This document shows positions 17,547 to 26,170 of a stretch of 64,000 nucleotides of DNA, piece after piece. Position numbers and translations under genes: made by a program. The stretch spans positions 62,001 through 126,000 of the forward strand of contig NZ_CP046253.1 of NCBI RefSeq assembly GCF_009720145.1, read 5' to 3'. The stretch is from Sphingobium sp. CAP-1 (GTDB lineage: Bacteria; Pseudomonadota; Alphaproteobacteria; Sphingomonadales; Sphingomonadaceae). The number at the start of each line of letters is the position of its first letter. The first letter of the stretch is position 1. The notes under the pieces were generated by a model. It saw only the letters and a list, made by a program, of their open reading frames with translations. It had not been told where the DNA came from and searched no databases.

Positions 17547-18296
17547 TTAAACGCTGCCCAGCAGTGCAGCCGCGCCATTGGCCAGCAGGCCGATGTCGGT
17601 GCCGATGGAAATGAAGCGATAACCCTGCGTGATCCGCAGTTTGGCGTCGTCGACGGACAGAGCGAAGATGCCGGCGGGCTTGCCGGCGGCGTCGATCCGC
17701 GCCTTGGCATGGTCGATGGCCTGTCGCACTTCAGGATGGCGTGGATCGCCCAGATGGCCGAGCGACGCGGCAAGGTCGCCAGGGCCGATGAACAGGGCAT
17801 CAATCCCCTCCACCGCCGCGATCGCGTCTATTGCATCCAGAGCAGCGCGGCTTTCGATCTGCGCGATCAGCGTAACCTTTTCCTGCGCTGTCGTCAGATA
17901 GGCTTTGTCCGCACCAAAGCCCGACGCTCTGCTTGTCGCACTGGCGACGCCCCGCGTGCCAAAGGGTGGAAAGCGAGCCGCCGAGACGATCGCACGGGCC
18001 TGATCGGCGCTGTCGACCATCGGCACCAGCAGGGTGCGGAAGCCGGCGTCCAGATACTGCTTGATGGCCACCGGCTCGCCGAGCGGCACGCGGGCAATGG
18101 CTTCCACCGGGAATGGGGCGACCGCCTGCAACTGGGCCAGAAGCGTCTGTGCCGTGTTGGGGGCATGTTCGCCGTCGAACAACAGCCAGTCGAATCCTGC
18201 ACGGGCGCAGATTTCGGCAGTATAGCTGTTGGCGAGCGCCTGCCACAGGCCGAGCTTCGCTGTGGCCCCCCCCAGCGTATCGGCAAAGCGGCTCAT
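17547..18296 (-). CDS. hpaI: HpcH/HpaI-type class II pyruvate aldolase
   Basis: A 249-residue protein of the HpcH/HpaI family. Early motifs are KLGLWQAL and GFDWLLFDGEHAPN. The metal-binding Glu is in QIESRAALD and the Asp in GPGDLAASLG. It cleaves 4-hydroxy-2-oxo-heptane-1,7-dioate (HHED) to pyruvate and succinate semialdehyde, the last step of homoprotocatechuate degradation. It is the final gene of hpaG1-G2-F-H-I, and its start overlaps the hpaH stop. The semialdehyde would be removed by the dehydrogenase at 21405. Confidence 0.9.
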   Translation of the reverse strand: MSRFADTLGGATAKLGLWQALANSYTAEICARAGFDWLLFDGEHAPNTAQTLLAQLQAVAPFPVEAIARVPLGEPVAIKQYLDAGFRTLLVPMVDSADQARAIVSAARFPPFGTRGVASATSRASGFGADKAYLTTAQEKVTLIAQIESRAALDAIDAIAAVEGIDALFIGPGDLAASLGHLGDPRHPEVRQAIDHAKARIDAAGKPAGIFALSVDDAKLRITQGYRFISIGTDIGLLANGAAALLGSV

Positions 18297-19099
18297 GCGA
18301 AGCGCACCGAAATGGCGCCCAGCGGGCCATAATCGACATGGAAGCTGTCGCCCGGTCGGGCAAAGATGGGCGCGGTGAAGCTGCCGCCGAGGATGATCTG
18401 TCCCGGTTCAAGCCATTCGTCATGCGGCGCCAGCTTGTTGGCGAGCCAGGCCGGGCCATTGGCGGGATGATTGAGTACGGCAGCGGCGACGCCCGATTCC
18501 TCGATCACGCCATTGCGATAGAGCAGGGCGCCGACCCAGCGCAGGTCGATCGCATCGGGTTTCACCGGCCGCCCGCCCAGCACGATGCCGCCATTGGCCG
18601 CATTGTCCGAAATCGTGTCGAACACCTTGCGGGTGGTGCCGGTCGCCCTGTCGATTCGCTCGATCCGGGCGTCGATGATCTCGATGGCCGGGGTCACATA
18701 GTCGGTGGCGTTCAGCACGTCATAGAGCGTGCAGTTCGGCCCTTTGAGCGGCGATTTCAGGATGAAGGCCAGCTCCACCTCGACCCTGGGTTCTATGAAG
18801 CGGGTAAAGGGGATGTCATGCCCGTCCAGAAACAGCATATCGTCCAGCAACGTGCCGAAATCCGGTTCGTTGACGTTCGAGGATCGCTGCATGGCCCGGC
18901 TGGTCAGGCCGATCTTGTGACCGATGATCCGGCGTCCCTCGGCCAGCTTCATGGCTGTCCAGGCGCGGCTGATGGCATAGCCGTCCTCCAGCGTCATGTC
19001 GGGATGTTCCAGGCTGAACTGGCTGACCTGTACGCGGTCCTGCTCGGCGCGATGCAGCCGGGTGGCCAGCGTCTCTACGGTTTGCGGAGAAAGGGGCAT
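18293..19099 (-). CDS. hpaH: 2-oxo-hept-3-ene-1,7-dioate hydratase
   Basis: A 268-residue hydratase of the FAH-like 2-keto-4-pentenoate hydratase family. It has IIGHKIGLTSRAMQ, PRVEVELAFILKSPL with the acidic metal ligands, and PGQIILGGSFT near the end. In homoprotocatechuate degradation it adds water to 2-oxo-hept-3-ene-1,7-dioate. It overlaps hpaI downstream and abuts hpaF upstream, which indicates translational coupling. BphH/MhpD-type hydratases are relatives, but the cluster makes HpaH the best call. Confidence 0.9.
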   Translation of the reverse strand: MPLSPQTVETLATRLHRAEQDRVQVSQFSLEHPDMTLEDGYAISRAWTAMKLAEGRRIIGHKIGLTSRAMQRSSNVNEPDFGTLLDDMLFLDGHDIPFTRFIEPRVEVELAFILKSPLKGPNCTLYDVLNATDYVTPAIEIIDARIERIDRATGTTRKVFDTISDNAANGGIVLGGRPVKPDAIDLRWVGALLYRNGVIEESGVAAAVLNHPANGPAWLANKLAPHDEWLEPGQIILGGSFTAPIFARPGDSFHVDYGPLGAISVRFA

Positions 19100-19488
19100 C
19101 AGTTGTTCGCTTTCAGACGGGCGTGGATGCTGTTGTGTTTCCAGCCCTCGGCTTCCTCGACATAGAGGGAGAGGGCGAGGGGGCGGCGCTCGAACAGGTC
19201 GCCCAGTTGCGCCTTCACCGCTGCGAACAACTGGTCGAAGAAACGCTGGCGGAACTCGGCGCTGCGGCCGGCGCCCATTTTCACGTCGATGTTGATGAAG
19301 GCGTCGTCGGGACCGGCGCCATCGGCGATGACGTAGTCGGTCAGGCGGATGCCACGTACGCGGATGCCGCCGATCGGGAATATTCCGTCGGCGCGCAGGC
19401 GCATTTCATCGGCGATCAGGGTCAGCAGTGCCTTCAGGTCGAACTGCCCCTCCAGATTGTCGGTCCATTCCACGGAGGCATGGGCCAT
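19099..19488 (-). CDS. hpaF: 5-carboxymethyl-2-hydroxymuconate isomerase-like protein
   Basis: A 129-residue protein matching the CHMI family in length, the VEWTDNL opening, LRADGIFPIGGIRVRG, and the C-terminal ALSLYVEEAEGWKHNSIH. CHMI tautomerises 5-carboxymethyl-2-hydroxymuconate after ring cleavage. The family normally starts MPHF, leaving Pro1 as catalytic base after Met removal. Here the second codon is GCC (MAHASV), so the residue is Ala. Activity may be reduced or use another mechanism. It overlaps hpaG2 by 1 bp and hpaH by 1 bp. Confidence 0.85.
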   Translation of the reverse strand: MAHASVEWTDNLEGQFDLKALLTLIADEMRLRADGIFPIGGIRVRGIRLTDYVIADGAGPDDAFINIDVKMGAGRSAEFRQRFFDQLFAAVKAQLGDLFERRPLALSLYVEEAEGWKHNSIHARLKANN

Positions 19489-20240
19489 CAGTCCGCCTCC
19501 AGATAGTTGACGAGGCGGCCGAGCCCTTCGATCTCGCAGACGACCTCATCGCCGGCCGCGCAGAAATGGACGCCATGGGGCGTGCCTGTCAGGATCATGT
19601 CGCCGGGCATCAGCGTGGTGACGGACGAGAGATATTCGATCAGCCCTGCGACATCCAGAATCATGTCCGCCGTCGATCCATGCTGCACCACCGCGCCATT
19701 GACCGTGGTGGTGAGGGTCAGCGCCTGCGGATCGGGAACATCGGTGGCATCAACGATCCAGGGGCCGATGGGCGTGGTTGCATCCCGGTTCTTCACGCGC
19801 GCATTGGGGCGATAGTAATTTTCCAGATATTCGCGGATCGCATAGTCATTGGCGACGGTATAGCCCGACACATGGGCCAGCGCGTCCGCGCGTGAGACAT
19901 TGCGCGCGGGGCGCCCGATAATGGCCACCAGTTCGCATTCGGGATGCATCTGGTTCGCATCGGCGGGGCGAGGCGTTGCGCCCTGATGGCCGACGAAGCA
20001 ATTGCCGCCCTTCATGAATATCAGGGGCGTTTCCAGTTTGGGTGCAAAGCCCAGTTCGCGATTATGGTCGGCATAGTTGAGGCCCAGGGCATAGGTCGCC
20101 GCGCCCGGCGTGACGGGGGGCAGCCATTGTGCGCTGCTGGCGGGAACCAGCATACCGTTGGGCAGGCGGATGGCGTTGTCGTCATCGACCATTTCGCCCC
20201 AGACGGTGCGGCCGCGATGATAGATGCAGGCGCGCTTCAT
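19488..20240 (-). CDS. hpaG2: HpaG2: FAH-fold decarboxylase/isomerase, catalytic half
   Basis: A 250-residue FAH-family protein. ALGLNYADHNRELG opens the core, HPECELVAIIGRPARN supplies a Glu-x-Glu pair, and PGDMILTGTPHGVHFCAAGD is the typical closing segment. It corresponds to the C-terminal half of E. coli HpcE, which decarboxylates 5-oxo-pent-3-ene-1,2,5-tricarboxylate. I chose ATG 20240 (MKRACIYH) because it forms a 4-bp ATGA overlap with hpaG1. It is coupled to hpaF downstream. Confidence 0.88.
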   Translation of the reverse strand: MKRACIYHRGRTVWGEMVDDDNAIRLPNGMLVPASSAQWLPPVTPGAATYALGLNYADHNRELGFAPKLETPLIFMKGGNCFVGHQGATPRPADANQMHPECELVAIIGRPARNVSRADALAHVSGYTVANDYAIREYLENYYRPNARVKNRDATTPIGPWIVDATDVPDPQALTLTTTVNGAVVQHGSTADMILDVAGLIEYLSSVTTLMPGDMILTGTPHGVHFCAAGDEVVCEIEGLGRLVNYLEAD

Positions 20241-20863
20241 GCCACAGCCTCCAGAATGATTGTCTCGATACATGCCAGGCCATCGGCCTCCACCCGGATC
20301 GTCTGACCGGGCGCCACCGCTGGCGCGTCGCCGGGCAGGCCGATCAGTAATATGTCGCCAGCACGCAGCGTCATGAACGTGGACAGTTCCGCCACCAGTT
20401 CGGCAACGGGCAGCCAGACCCTTTCGAGCGACCATGCATGGACCGGCACGCCGTCAACGAAGGTTCGAATAGCATCGGGCAGGTCAGCCGCACCGGCATC
20501 GCCCAAGATGAGGAAATCATCGCCATTCTTCTGAGCGATAGCGGGCCGGTAATAGCTGGTCTGAGACAGCGAAAGCGACAGGTCGAGCGCCAGTGCGGCG
20601 GCGCCCAGATGCACTTGCACCTGATCCGCCGTGACATGGCTGGCGTCACGCGCGAACAGCAGCGCGATCGTCGGCGCCGCAACGAGTTGCGTGCCCGCTG
20701 CTACCCGTACCGGCCCGCGCGCCAGCGCAGCGGCGGGCTTCATGTAGACGACTGGCGCCCTGGGCGGCGCACCATAGGGCTTTTCCTGAAAAGCCGCGGC
20801 CAGACGATCCCGCTCCAGGCGGTCGTTCAGCGCAACGCCATAAATATGGCCCGAAGGGATCAT
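20237..20863 (-). CDS. hpaG1: HpaG1: FAH-fold partner half, metal ligands apparently missing
   Basis: A 208-residue FAH-fold protein corresponding to the N-terminal half of HpcE. It keeps the fold markers (GVALNDRLER, YMKPAAALARG, LRAGDILLIGLPGDAP). The segment where catalytic members have a Glu-x-Glu pair reads APTIALLFARDASHV, so it is probably not the metal-binding half. It likely forms a complex with HpaG2, as separate HpaG1/HpaG2 subunits do in other bacteria. It is the first gene of the five-gene unit, and its promoter faces hpaR. Confidence 0.85.
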   Translation of the reverse strand: MIPSGHIYGVALNDRLERDRLAAAFQEKPYGAPPRAPVVYMKPAAALARGPVRVAAGTQLVAAPTIALLFARDASHVTADQVQVHLGAAALALDLSLSLSQTSYYRPAIAQKNGDDFLILGDAGAADLPDAIRTFVDGVPVHAWSLERVWLPVAELVAELSTFMTLRAGDILLIGLPGDAPAVAPGQTIRVEADGLACIETIILEAVA

Positions 20864-20888
20864 GCGGCTGTTTCCTTGCGAAAATTGA

Positions 20889-20900
20889 TTACCAGGTTAA
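20889..20900. promoter_or_regulatory. HpaR-type operator candidate (hpaG1/hpaR promoter)
   Basis: TTACCAGGTTAA lies in the 71-bp gap between divergent hpaG1 and hpaR. It matches 10 of 12 positions of TTATCATGTTAA, which occurs at 24404 upstream of hpaE. The size and placement suit autoregulation by the MarR-family HpaR. Direct evidence is limited to the motif repetition. Confidence 0.5.
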
Positions 20901-20934
20901 GGGTTGAATCGTTCATGCCATCGGAGCCACTGCT

Positions 20935-21399
20935 ATGACCCAGTCGCGCAAGTCGGGCCTGCTGCCCTATCCCCAGTCGCTGGCCGGCACATTGCTGGCC
21001 GCGCGCGAAGCGGTGATGGCGCCGCTGCGCGTTCATCTGCGGGCGGCCGACGTGACCGAGCAGCAATGGCGCGTACTGCGTGTGCTCGGCGATAATGGAT
21101 CGATGGATGCCCGAACCATTGCCGAACAGGCGTTGCTTTATCCGCCCAGCGTTACCCGCATTCTTCGGGAACTGGGCGATCGGGCGCTGATTACCAGGGC
21201 GTCCGACCCCAATGACGCACGTCGGACGGTCATTTCGATCACGGCGCAGGGGCGGACGCTGGTCATGGAAACGGCGCAACATACCAGTGCATTGCTGACC
21301 GCCTATGCCGATGCATTCGGTGCGCAGCGACTGGACGCTTTTCGGCAGGAGGCCGCAGCGCTGGCAGCCTGCCTCGATCGCTTCCAGCCGGGCGACTGA
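20935..21399 (+). CDS. hpaR: MarR-family regulator of homoprotocatechuate degradation
   Basis: A 154-residue winged-helix protein. Residues around 40-100 hold the MarR core: VTEQQWRVLRVLGDNG, ARTIAEQALLYPPSVTRILREL for the recognition region, and DPNDARRTVISITAQG for the wing. HpaR/HpcR represses the hpa operons until the ring-cleavage substrate is present. It sits inside the cluster on the opposite strand, between hpaG1 and the succinate semialdehyde dehydrogenase. Candidate operators occur at 20889 and upstream of hpaE. Confidence 0.88.
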   Translation: MTQSRKSGLLPYPQSLAGTLLAAREAVMAPLRVHLRAADVTEQQWRVLRVLGDNGSMDARTIAEQALLYPPSVTRILRELGDRALITRASDPNDARRTVISITAQGRTLVMETAQHTSALLTAYADAFGAQRLDAFRQEAAALAACLDRFQPGD

Positions 21400-21404
21400 C
21401 CGGA

Positions 21405-22835
21405 TCACAGCGCCAGAGTCACGGTCTTGAGTTCCATATAGTCGTCCATGCCGTGACGCGAGCCTTCGCGGCCCAGGCCCGAAGCCTTGATGCCGCCGAA
21501 TGGCGCGACCTCGGTCGAGATGAGGCCGGTATTCACCCCAACCATGCCCGCCTCGATCGCTTCGCTGACCCGCATCACACGGCGTGCGTCATTGGTGTAG
21601 ACATAGGCGGCCAGGCCAAAGGGCGTGGCGTTGGCGAGCGCAACCGCTTCCGCCTCGTCATCGAAGCGCACCACCGGGGCGAGCGGACCGAAGGTTTCCT
21701 CCGCCAGCGCCAGCATGCCATCCTGCACATCGGCCAGCACGCGAGGCGCGACGAAGCGGCCATGCTCGTCCGCGCTCCGGTCGATGCCGACCAGCCTCGC
21801 GCCCTTGCCGATCGCGTCCTCGATATGACTGCGGACCTTGGCCACGGCCTTGTCGTCGATCAGCGGGCCAATCTGACTGGCCGGATCGTCGCCCCGGCCG
21901 ACCTTGAGGGCAGCCGCCGCCTTGGCGAAACCCTCCACGAAGCGATCGTAAATACCCGTCTGGACATAGAAGCGGTTGGCGCAGACGCAGGTTTGCCCCG
22001 CATTGCGGAACTTGGAATCGATCGCACCTTGCACCGCCTGATCCAGATCGGCATCGTCGAACACGATGAAGGGTGCATTGCCGCCCAGTTCCAGGCTGAG
22101 CTTCTTGATGGTGGGTGCGCTCTGGGCATAGAGCAGCGCACCGACCTCGGTCGATCCGGTGAAGCTGAGCTTGCGCACCACCGGGCTTGCCGTCAGCGCG
22201 GCGCCAATCGCGCGGGCCTGCCCCGTGACGATGTTCAGCACGCCGTTCGGCAACCCTGCTTCCTGCGCCAGAGCGCCCAGCGCCAGCGCGGTGAGGGGCG
22301 TCTGTTCGGCGGGCTTCAGTATGACGGTGCAGCCCGCCGCCAGCGCAGGGCCGATCTTGCGCGTGACCATCGCAGCGGGGAAGTTCCACGGCGTGATCGC
22401 GGCGACCACACCGATCGGCTGTTTCAGCACCCAGATGCGGCGGTCGGCGCGGGGGCCGGGGATCACGTCGCCATAGGCCCGCTTGGCCTCTTCCCCGAAC
22501 CACTGGATGAAACTGGCGGCGTAGCGGATCTCGCCCAGCGCTTCGGCCAGAGGCTTGCCCTGTTCGGCGGTCAGGATCGCGGCCAGCGCTTCCTCATGCG
22601 CGAGGATCAGGGCATGGTAGCGCAGCAATATGGTGGAGCGTTCAGCCGCGCTGCGCGCCGCCCACAGCGGGAAGGCGCGTTCGGCGGCGGCAATTGCCCG
22701 CTCGGTTTCGGCCGCACCGAGGCGCGGCACATTGCCGACCCGGCTGTCATCGGCGGGGTTGAACACGTCGCGGCTCTCATCCCCCTTCACCCATTGCCCG
22801 TCGATCAGGCAGGCGTTGCGTAGCAACTCCACCAT
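21405..22835 (-). CDS. gabD: Succinate-semialdehyde dehydrogenase
   Basis: A 476-residue ALDH of the GabD type. ITPWNFPAAMVTRKIGPALA, LSLELGGNAPFIVFDDADLD, and the nucleophile Cys in AGQTCVCANR are the GabD signature, with GLGREGSRHGMDDY at the end. It oxidises succinate semialdehyde from the HpaI aldolase to succinate, closing the pathway to the TCA cycle. The start at 22835 (MVELLRN) is 2 bp after hpaE, so the two are translationally coupled. The longer in-frame extension to 23003 lies within hpaE and is not real. Confidence 0.9.
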   Translation of the reverse strand: MVELLRNACLIDGQWVKGDESRDVFNPADDSRVGNVPRLGAAETERAIAAAERAFPLWAARSAAERSTILLRYHALILAHEEALAAILTAEQGKPLAEALGEIRYAASFIQWFGEEAKRAYGDVIPGPRADRRIWVLKQPIGVVAAITPWNFPAAMVTRKIGPALAAGCTVILKPAEQTPLTALALGALAQEAGLPNGVLNIVTGQARAIGAALTASPVVRKLSFTGSTEVGALLYAQSAPTIKKLSLELGGNAPFIVFDDADLDQAVQGAIDSKFRNAGQTCVCANRFYVQTGIYDRFVEGFAKAAAALKVGRGDDPASQIGPLIDDKAVAKVRSHIEDAIGKGARLVGIDRSADEHGRFVAPRVLADVQDGMLALAEETFGPLAPVVRFDDEAEAVALANATPFGLAAYVYTNDARRVMRVSEAIEAGMVGVNTGLISTEVAPFGGIKASGLGREGSRHGMDDYMELKTVTLAL

Positions 22836-22837
22836 GG

Positions 22838-24340
22838 TCACAGGCCCATCCGGGGAACTTTGTGGGTGCCGCGGGCCAGCGCGATATTCTTCGTCTCCAT
22901 GTAGAAATCGAAGCTCCAGTCGCCGCCGTCGCGGCCGATGCCGCTGGCTTTGGTACCGCCGAAGGGGGTTGGCAGATGGCGCACATTTTCGCTGTTGACC
23001 CACACCATGCCGACATCCAGCGCTTCAGACACCCGAAGGGCGCGGGCGAGGTCGCGGGTCCAGAGATAGCCGGCCAGGCCATATTGCACGTCATTGGCCT
23101 TGGCGATGGCGTCGGCCTCATCGTCAAAGGGGATGGCGGTCAGGACGGGACCGAAAATCTCCTCCTGCGCGATGCGCATGGATTGCTCCGCTTCGGCGAA
23201 CAGCGTCGGCTGGAAGAAATAACCTGCCGTGCCTGCCACCGGCGCGCCGCCTGCCGCAATGCGCGCGCCTTCACCGGTGGCGATGTCCATATAGGACTTT
23301 ACCTTGCCGAAATGGCGCGGGTGGATCAGCGGGCCGACCTCGGTAGCGGGGTCGAAGGGGTCGCCGACCTTCAGCTTTTTCACCCGCGCGGCCGCCCTGG
23401 CGATGAATTCCGGGTAGACGGAACGCTGCACCAGCAGGCGCGAGGAGGAAGTGCAACGCTGGCCGTTGAGCGAGTAGATCATGAACAAGGCGGCATCCAG
23501 CGCGGCGTCCAGATCGGCATCCTCGAACACGACGACCGCATTCTTGCCGCCCAGTTCGAAATGGACGCGCTTCAGCGTGTCGGCACCCTGCTTCATGATG
23601 GCGGAACCGGTGGAGCTTTCCCCGACAAAGGCGACCGCCTTGATGTCAGGATGTTCGGTCAGCCGCTTGCCGGTGGTTTCGCCAAGGCCGTTGACCGCGT
23701 TGAACACGCCTGCTGGCAGGCCCGCCTCATGCGCGATTTCCACCAGCAACCGGGCCGAATAGGGCGACCATTCGGCAGGCTTGTGGACAACCGTACAGCC
23801 GGCGGCGAGCGCAGGTGCGATCTTCCATGTGGAGAGCATGAAGGGCGTGTTCCATGGCGTGATGACCGCTACCGGACCGATTGCCTTGCGCGTTGTGACA
23901 TTCAGGTGATCGCCGGTCGGCAGCGCCTGCCCGTCGGCGGCGGCAGGCGCGCGATCCGCGAAGAAGCGGAAATTTTCCGCGCCGCGAATGGCCGCCTTCG
24001 ACATGAAGCGCCAGCACTGGCCTGCATCCAGGCACTCGACCGCGGCGATTTCGTCCGCACGGGCGACGATCAGGTCCGCGACCTTGTTCAGGATCTTGCG
24101 CCGCTCTTCCGGCGGGGTGGCGGACCATGCAGGGAAGGCATCGCGGGCAGCGGCCACGGCGGCGTTCAGCTCCGACTCGCTGGCGTCGGTCGCCTGTCCC
24201 AGCAGGCCGCCTGTGCCCGGCTCGGTAATGTCGAAGCTCGCCCCGGTTCCGGCGACCGGCGCACCGCCGATATAATGGCCGAGCGGGTGCGGGCCGAATG
24301 TGGCGATGGCGCTCAGGGCAAGGTCGCGCTTGGCTGTCAT
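22838..24340 (-). CDS. hpaE: 5-carboxymethyl-2-hydroxymuconate semialdehyde dehydrogenase
   Basis: A 500-residue ALDH of the HpaE subgroup. ITPWNTPFMLSTWKIAPALA, VHFELGGKNAVVVFEDADLD, and Cys in NGQRCTSSSRL are present, and PTPFGGTKASGIGRDGG precedes the C-terminus. It oxidises the ring-cleavage product of homoprotocatechuate to 5-carboxymethyl-2-hydroxymuconate. The start at 24340 (MTAKRDL) fits homology; the 15-residue extension upstream has none. It heads the hpaE-gabD unit and faces the ligM-like gene across a 359-bp gap with AT-rich operators. Confidence 0.92.
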   Translation of the reverse strand: MTAKRDLALSAIATFGPHPLGHYIGGAPVAGTGASFDITEPGTGGLLGQATDASESELNAAVAAARDAFPAWSATPPEERRKILNKVADLIVARADEIAAVECLDAGQCWRFMSKAAIRGAENFRFFADRAPAAADGQALPTGDHLNVTTRKAIGPVAVITPWNTPFMLSTWKIAPALAAGCTVVHKPAEWSPYSARLLVEIAHEAGLPAGVFNAVNGLGETTGKRLTEHPDIKAVAFVGESSTGSAIMKQGADTLKRVHFELGGKNAVVVFEDADLDAALDAALFMIYSLNGQRCTSSSRLLVQRSVYPEFIARAAARVKKLKVGDPFDPATEVGPLIHPRHFGKVKSYMDIATGEGARIAAGGAPVAGTAGYFFQPTLFAEAEQSMRIAQEEIFGPVLTAIPFDDEADAIAKANDVQYGLAGYLWTRDLARALRVSEALDVGMVWVNSENVRHLPTPFGGTKASGIGRDGGDWSFDFYMETKNIALARGTHKVPRMGL

Positions 24341-24393
24341 GACAACTCCATAGGCTGGGCAGGCGCAGCATGGCCGCGCGATCAATCTGTCAG

Positions 24394-24441
24394 GATAATT
24401 ATGTTATCATGTTAAGTTTATCAAGAGAGTTATCATGATAA
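24394..24441. promoter_or_regulatory. Cluster of HpaR-type operators upstream of hpaE
   Basis: The region holds GATAATTATGTTATC (24394-24408), TTATCATGTTAA (24404-24415) and the perfect palindrome TTATCATGATAA (24430-24441). The last two start 26 bp apart. They lie 54 bp and more upstream of hpaE and about 260 bp upstream of the LigM-like gene. TTAACATGATAA at 54247 is the exact reverse complement of the 24404 site. The rest of the 24341-24699 gap shows no gene and no further motif I recognise. Confidence 0.6.
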
Positions 24442-24699
24442 TTGTTGCTGGACAATGCCGCCAAAACTGGCATCCTTCTGAATCATGATGATCGGGCGCG
24501 ACATGGAACTGGACGGGGGCGTTGTGCCCACGCGTTCCTTTGGCAGGCTATATCAGGCCCGTTGCCTGCCCGGCTGGCTGGAATATGGCTGAGGTTTGAG
24601 GGCCGCATCCGACTTCGCACAATATCGGCCTGGTCGCTCCGTCACTTTGTGACGGCGCGTGATGCCGTGCGACGGTAATTCCATCGAAAGTTTTATATC

Positions 24700-26115
24700 A
24701 TGACGACTGGTCATTCGCTTGAACAGTTGGTGCAAGGCACCGACGACCTTGTCGCGCATTTGCGCAATTTGCCGACAGACACCTGGGAATTTATTGGCGT
24801 TCCTTCCGAATTTACCAACTGGCGTGCCGAGCAGGTCGCCGGTCATGAGAGCGCCGTGCTGCTGCATCAGGGACATATGCGCCATCCCCTGAGCGAGTTC
24901 TACGTGCAGGGGCCGGATGCCTTTCGGCTGCTCAACCATCTCGGCACCAACAGCTTCTCCAACTTCAAACCCGGCATGGCGAAGCAATATATCGTCTGCA
25001 ACGAACACGGCTATCTGATCGGCGATTGCATCCTTTTCTATCTGGAGGAAAACAAGTTCGCCCTGCTGGGCGCGATGGTGATCGCGTCATGGGTCAAATA
25101 TCAGGCGGCCAAAGGCAGCTATGATGTCGCATTCGCCCACCATGATGTCGTGGAAACCGCATCGGGCGAAACCAGGGTGCAGGCCTATTATCAGTTCCAG
25201 ATCCAGGGACCGAACGCGAAGGCTCTGTTCACCAAGCTCAATGGTGGCGTCTATCCCGACATCAAATTCTTCCGCCTCGGCGACATCACCATCGCCGGGC
25301 GCCCGGTCCGCTGCCTCAGCCATTCGATGTTGGGTGAGCCGGGATTGGAATGTTGGTTCCCGCTGGAATGGCGTGAGGAAGTGATGGCAGCGATCGTGGC
25401 GGCAGGCGAAGAGTTCGGTCTGAAGCAGGTCGGCACCCGCACCTATCCCACGCAGACGCTGGAGTCCGGCTGGATGGGGATGCCCTTGCCGGCCATCTAT
25501 GCCGGGGAGGCGATGAAGGCGTATCGCGAATATCTGCCGGCTGACAGTTTCGAGGCATGGTTCTCGATCGGTGGCAGCTTCGTGGGGGATCGCATCGAGG
25601 ATTATTATTATACGCCCTACGAGATGAATTACGGCAATTTCGTCAAGTTCGACCATGGCTTCATCGGCCGCGCGGCGCTGGAAGCGATGAAGGATCAGCC
25701 CCATGGCCGCAAGGTCACGCTGGAATGGAACCGGGAGGATGTGGCGCGACTGCTGGCCTCCTATGCCGGGGATGATGGCGACCTGCCGTTCAAATATTTC
25801 GATATGCCCTGGGCACCCTATGCGATGGTTCAGTGCGACCGGGTGAGCAAGGACGGCAGGATCGTCGGGCGCTCGGCCGATGTCGGATACAGCCATTATG
25901 TGCGTGGCGTGCTGTCGCTGGCCGTGGTCGATCCCGATATCGCCATTGGTGACGAGGTTGTCGTCACCTGGGGCGAGGAAAATGGCGGCACGCGCAAGAA
26001 CAGCGTGGAACGGCACCGACAGATCGACATTCGGGCGATCGTGCGGACGGCGCCCTATACCAGTGTCGCGCGGGAGCAATATCACAGCGCCGGATGGCGT
26101 GCGCAGGCCGCCTAG
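24700..26115 (+). CDS. LigM/DesA-type THF-dependent aryl O-demethylase, copy 1
   Basis: 471 residues, the same length as Sphingobium LigM, of the GcvT-like fold. It shares FTNWRAEQ, QIQGPNAKALFTKLNGG, LSHSMLGEPGLE, TYPTQTLESGW, YYYTPYEMNYGNFVKFDHGFIGR and WGEENGGTRK-type segments. Y249 (RTYPTQ) should equal the LigM catalytic Tyr247. From memory, LigM Tyr31 and Arg122 contact vanillate; the aligned residues here appear to be Phe31 and Ala125, so the substrate probably differs. It transfers the aryl methyl to THF. It is divergent from hpaE, and homovanillate to homoprotocatechuate is my preferred but untested hypothesis. Confidence 0.82.
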   Translation: MTTGHSLEQLVQGTDDLVAHLRNLPTDTWEFIGVPSEFTNWRAEQVAGHESAVLLHQGHMRHPLSEFYVQGPDAFRLLNHLGTNSFSNFKPGMAKQYIVCNEHGYLIGDCILFYLEENKFALLGAMVIASWVKYQAAKGSYDVAFAHHDVVETASGETRVQAYYQFQIQGPNAKALFTKLNGGVYPDIKFFRLGDITIAGRPVRCLSHSMLGEPGLECWFPLEWREEVMAAIVAAGEEFGLKQVGTRTYPTQTLESGWMGMPLPAIYAGEAMKAYREYLPADSFEAWFSIGGSFVGDRIEDYYYTPYEMNYGNFVKFDHGFIGRAALEAMKDQPHGRKVTLEWNREDVARLLASYAGDDGDLPFKYFDMPWAPYAMVQCDRVSKDGRIVGRSADVGYSHYVRGVLSLAVVDPDIAIGDEVVVTWGEENGGTRKNSVERHRQIDIRAIVRTAPYTSVAREQYHSAGWRAQAA

Positions 26116-26127
26116 CGCGGGGGAAGG

Positions 26128-26154
26128 CTGGCCCGGCGATCGTCGCCGGGCCAG
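26128..26154. terminator. Bidirectional hairpin between convergent genes
   Basis: CTGGCCCGGCGA and TCGCCGGGCCAG form a perfect 12-bp stem with a TCG loop, between the LigM-like gene (ends 26115) and the minus-strand gene ending at 26171. ATATTT follows on the plus strand. Confidence 0.75.
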
Positions 26155-26170
26155 ATATTTCTCCGTTCCG

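Noticed and set aside
24442..24678. A 78-codon ORF in the hpaE/LigM gap
   Set aside because: It has no ribosome-binding site, no homology and poor codon character; the stretch is more likely a leader or regulatory region.
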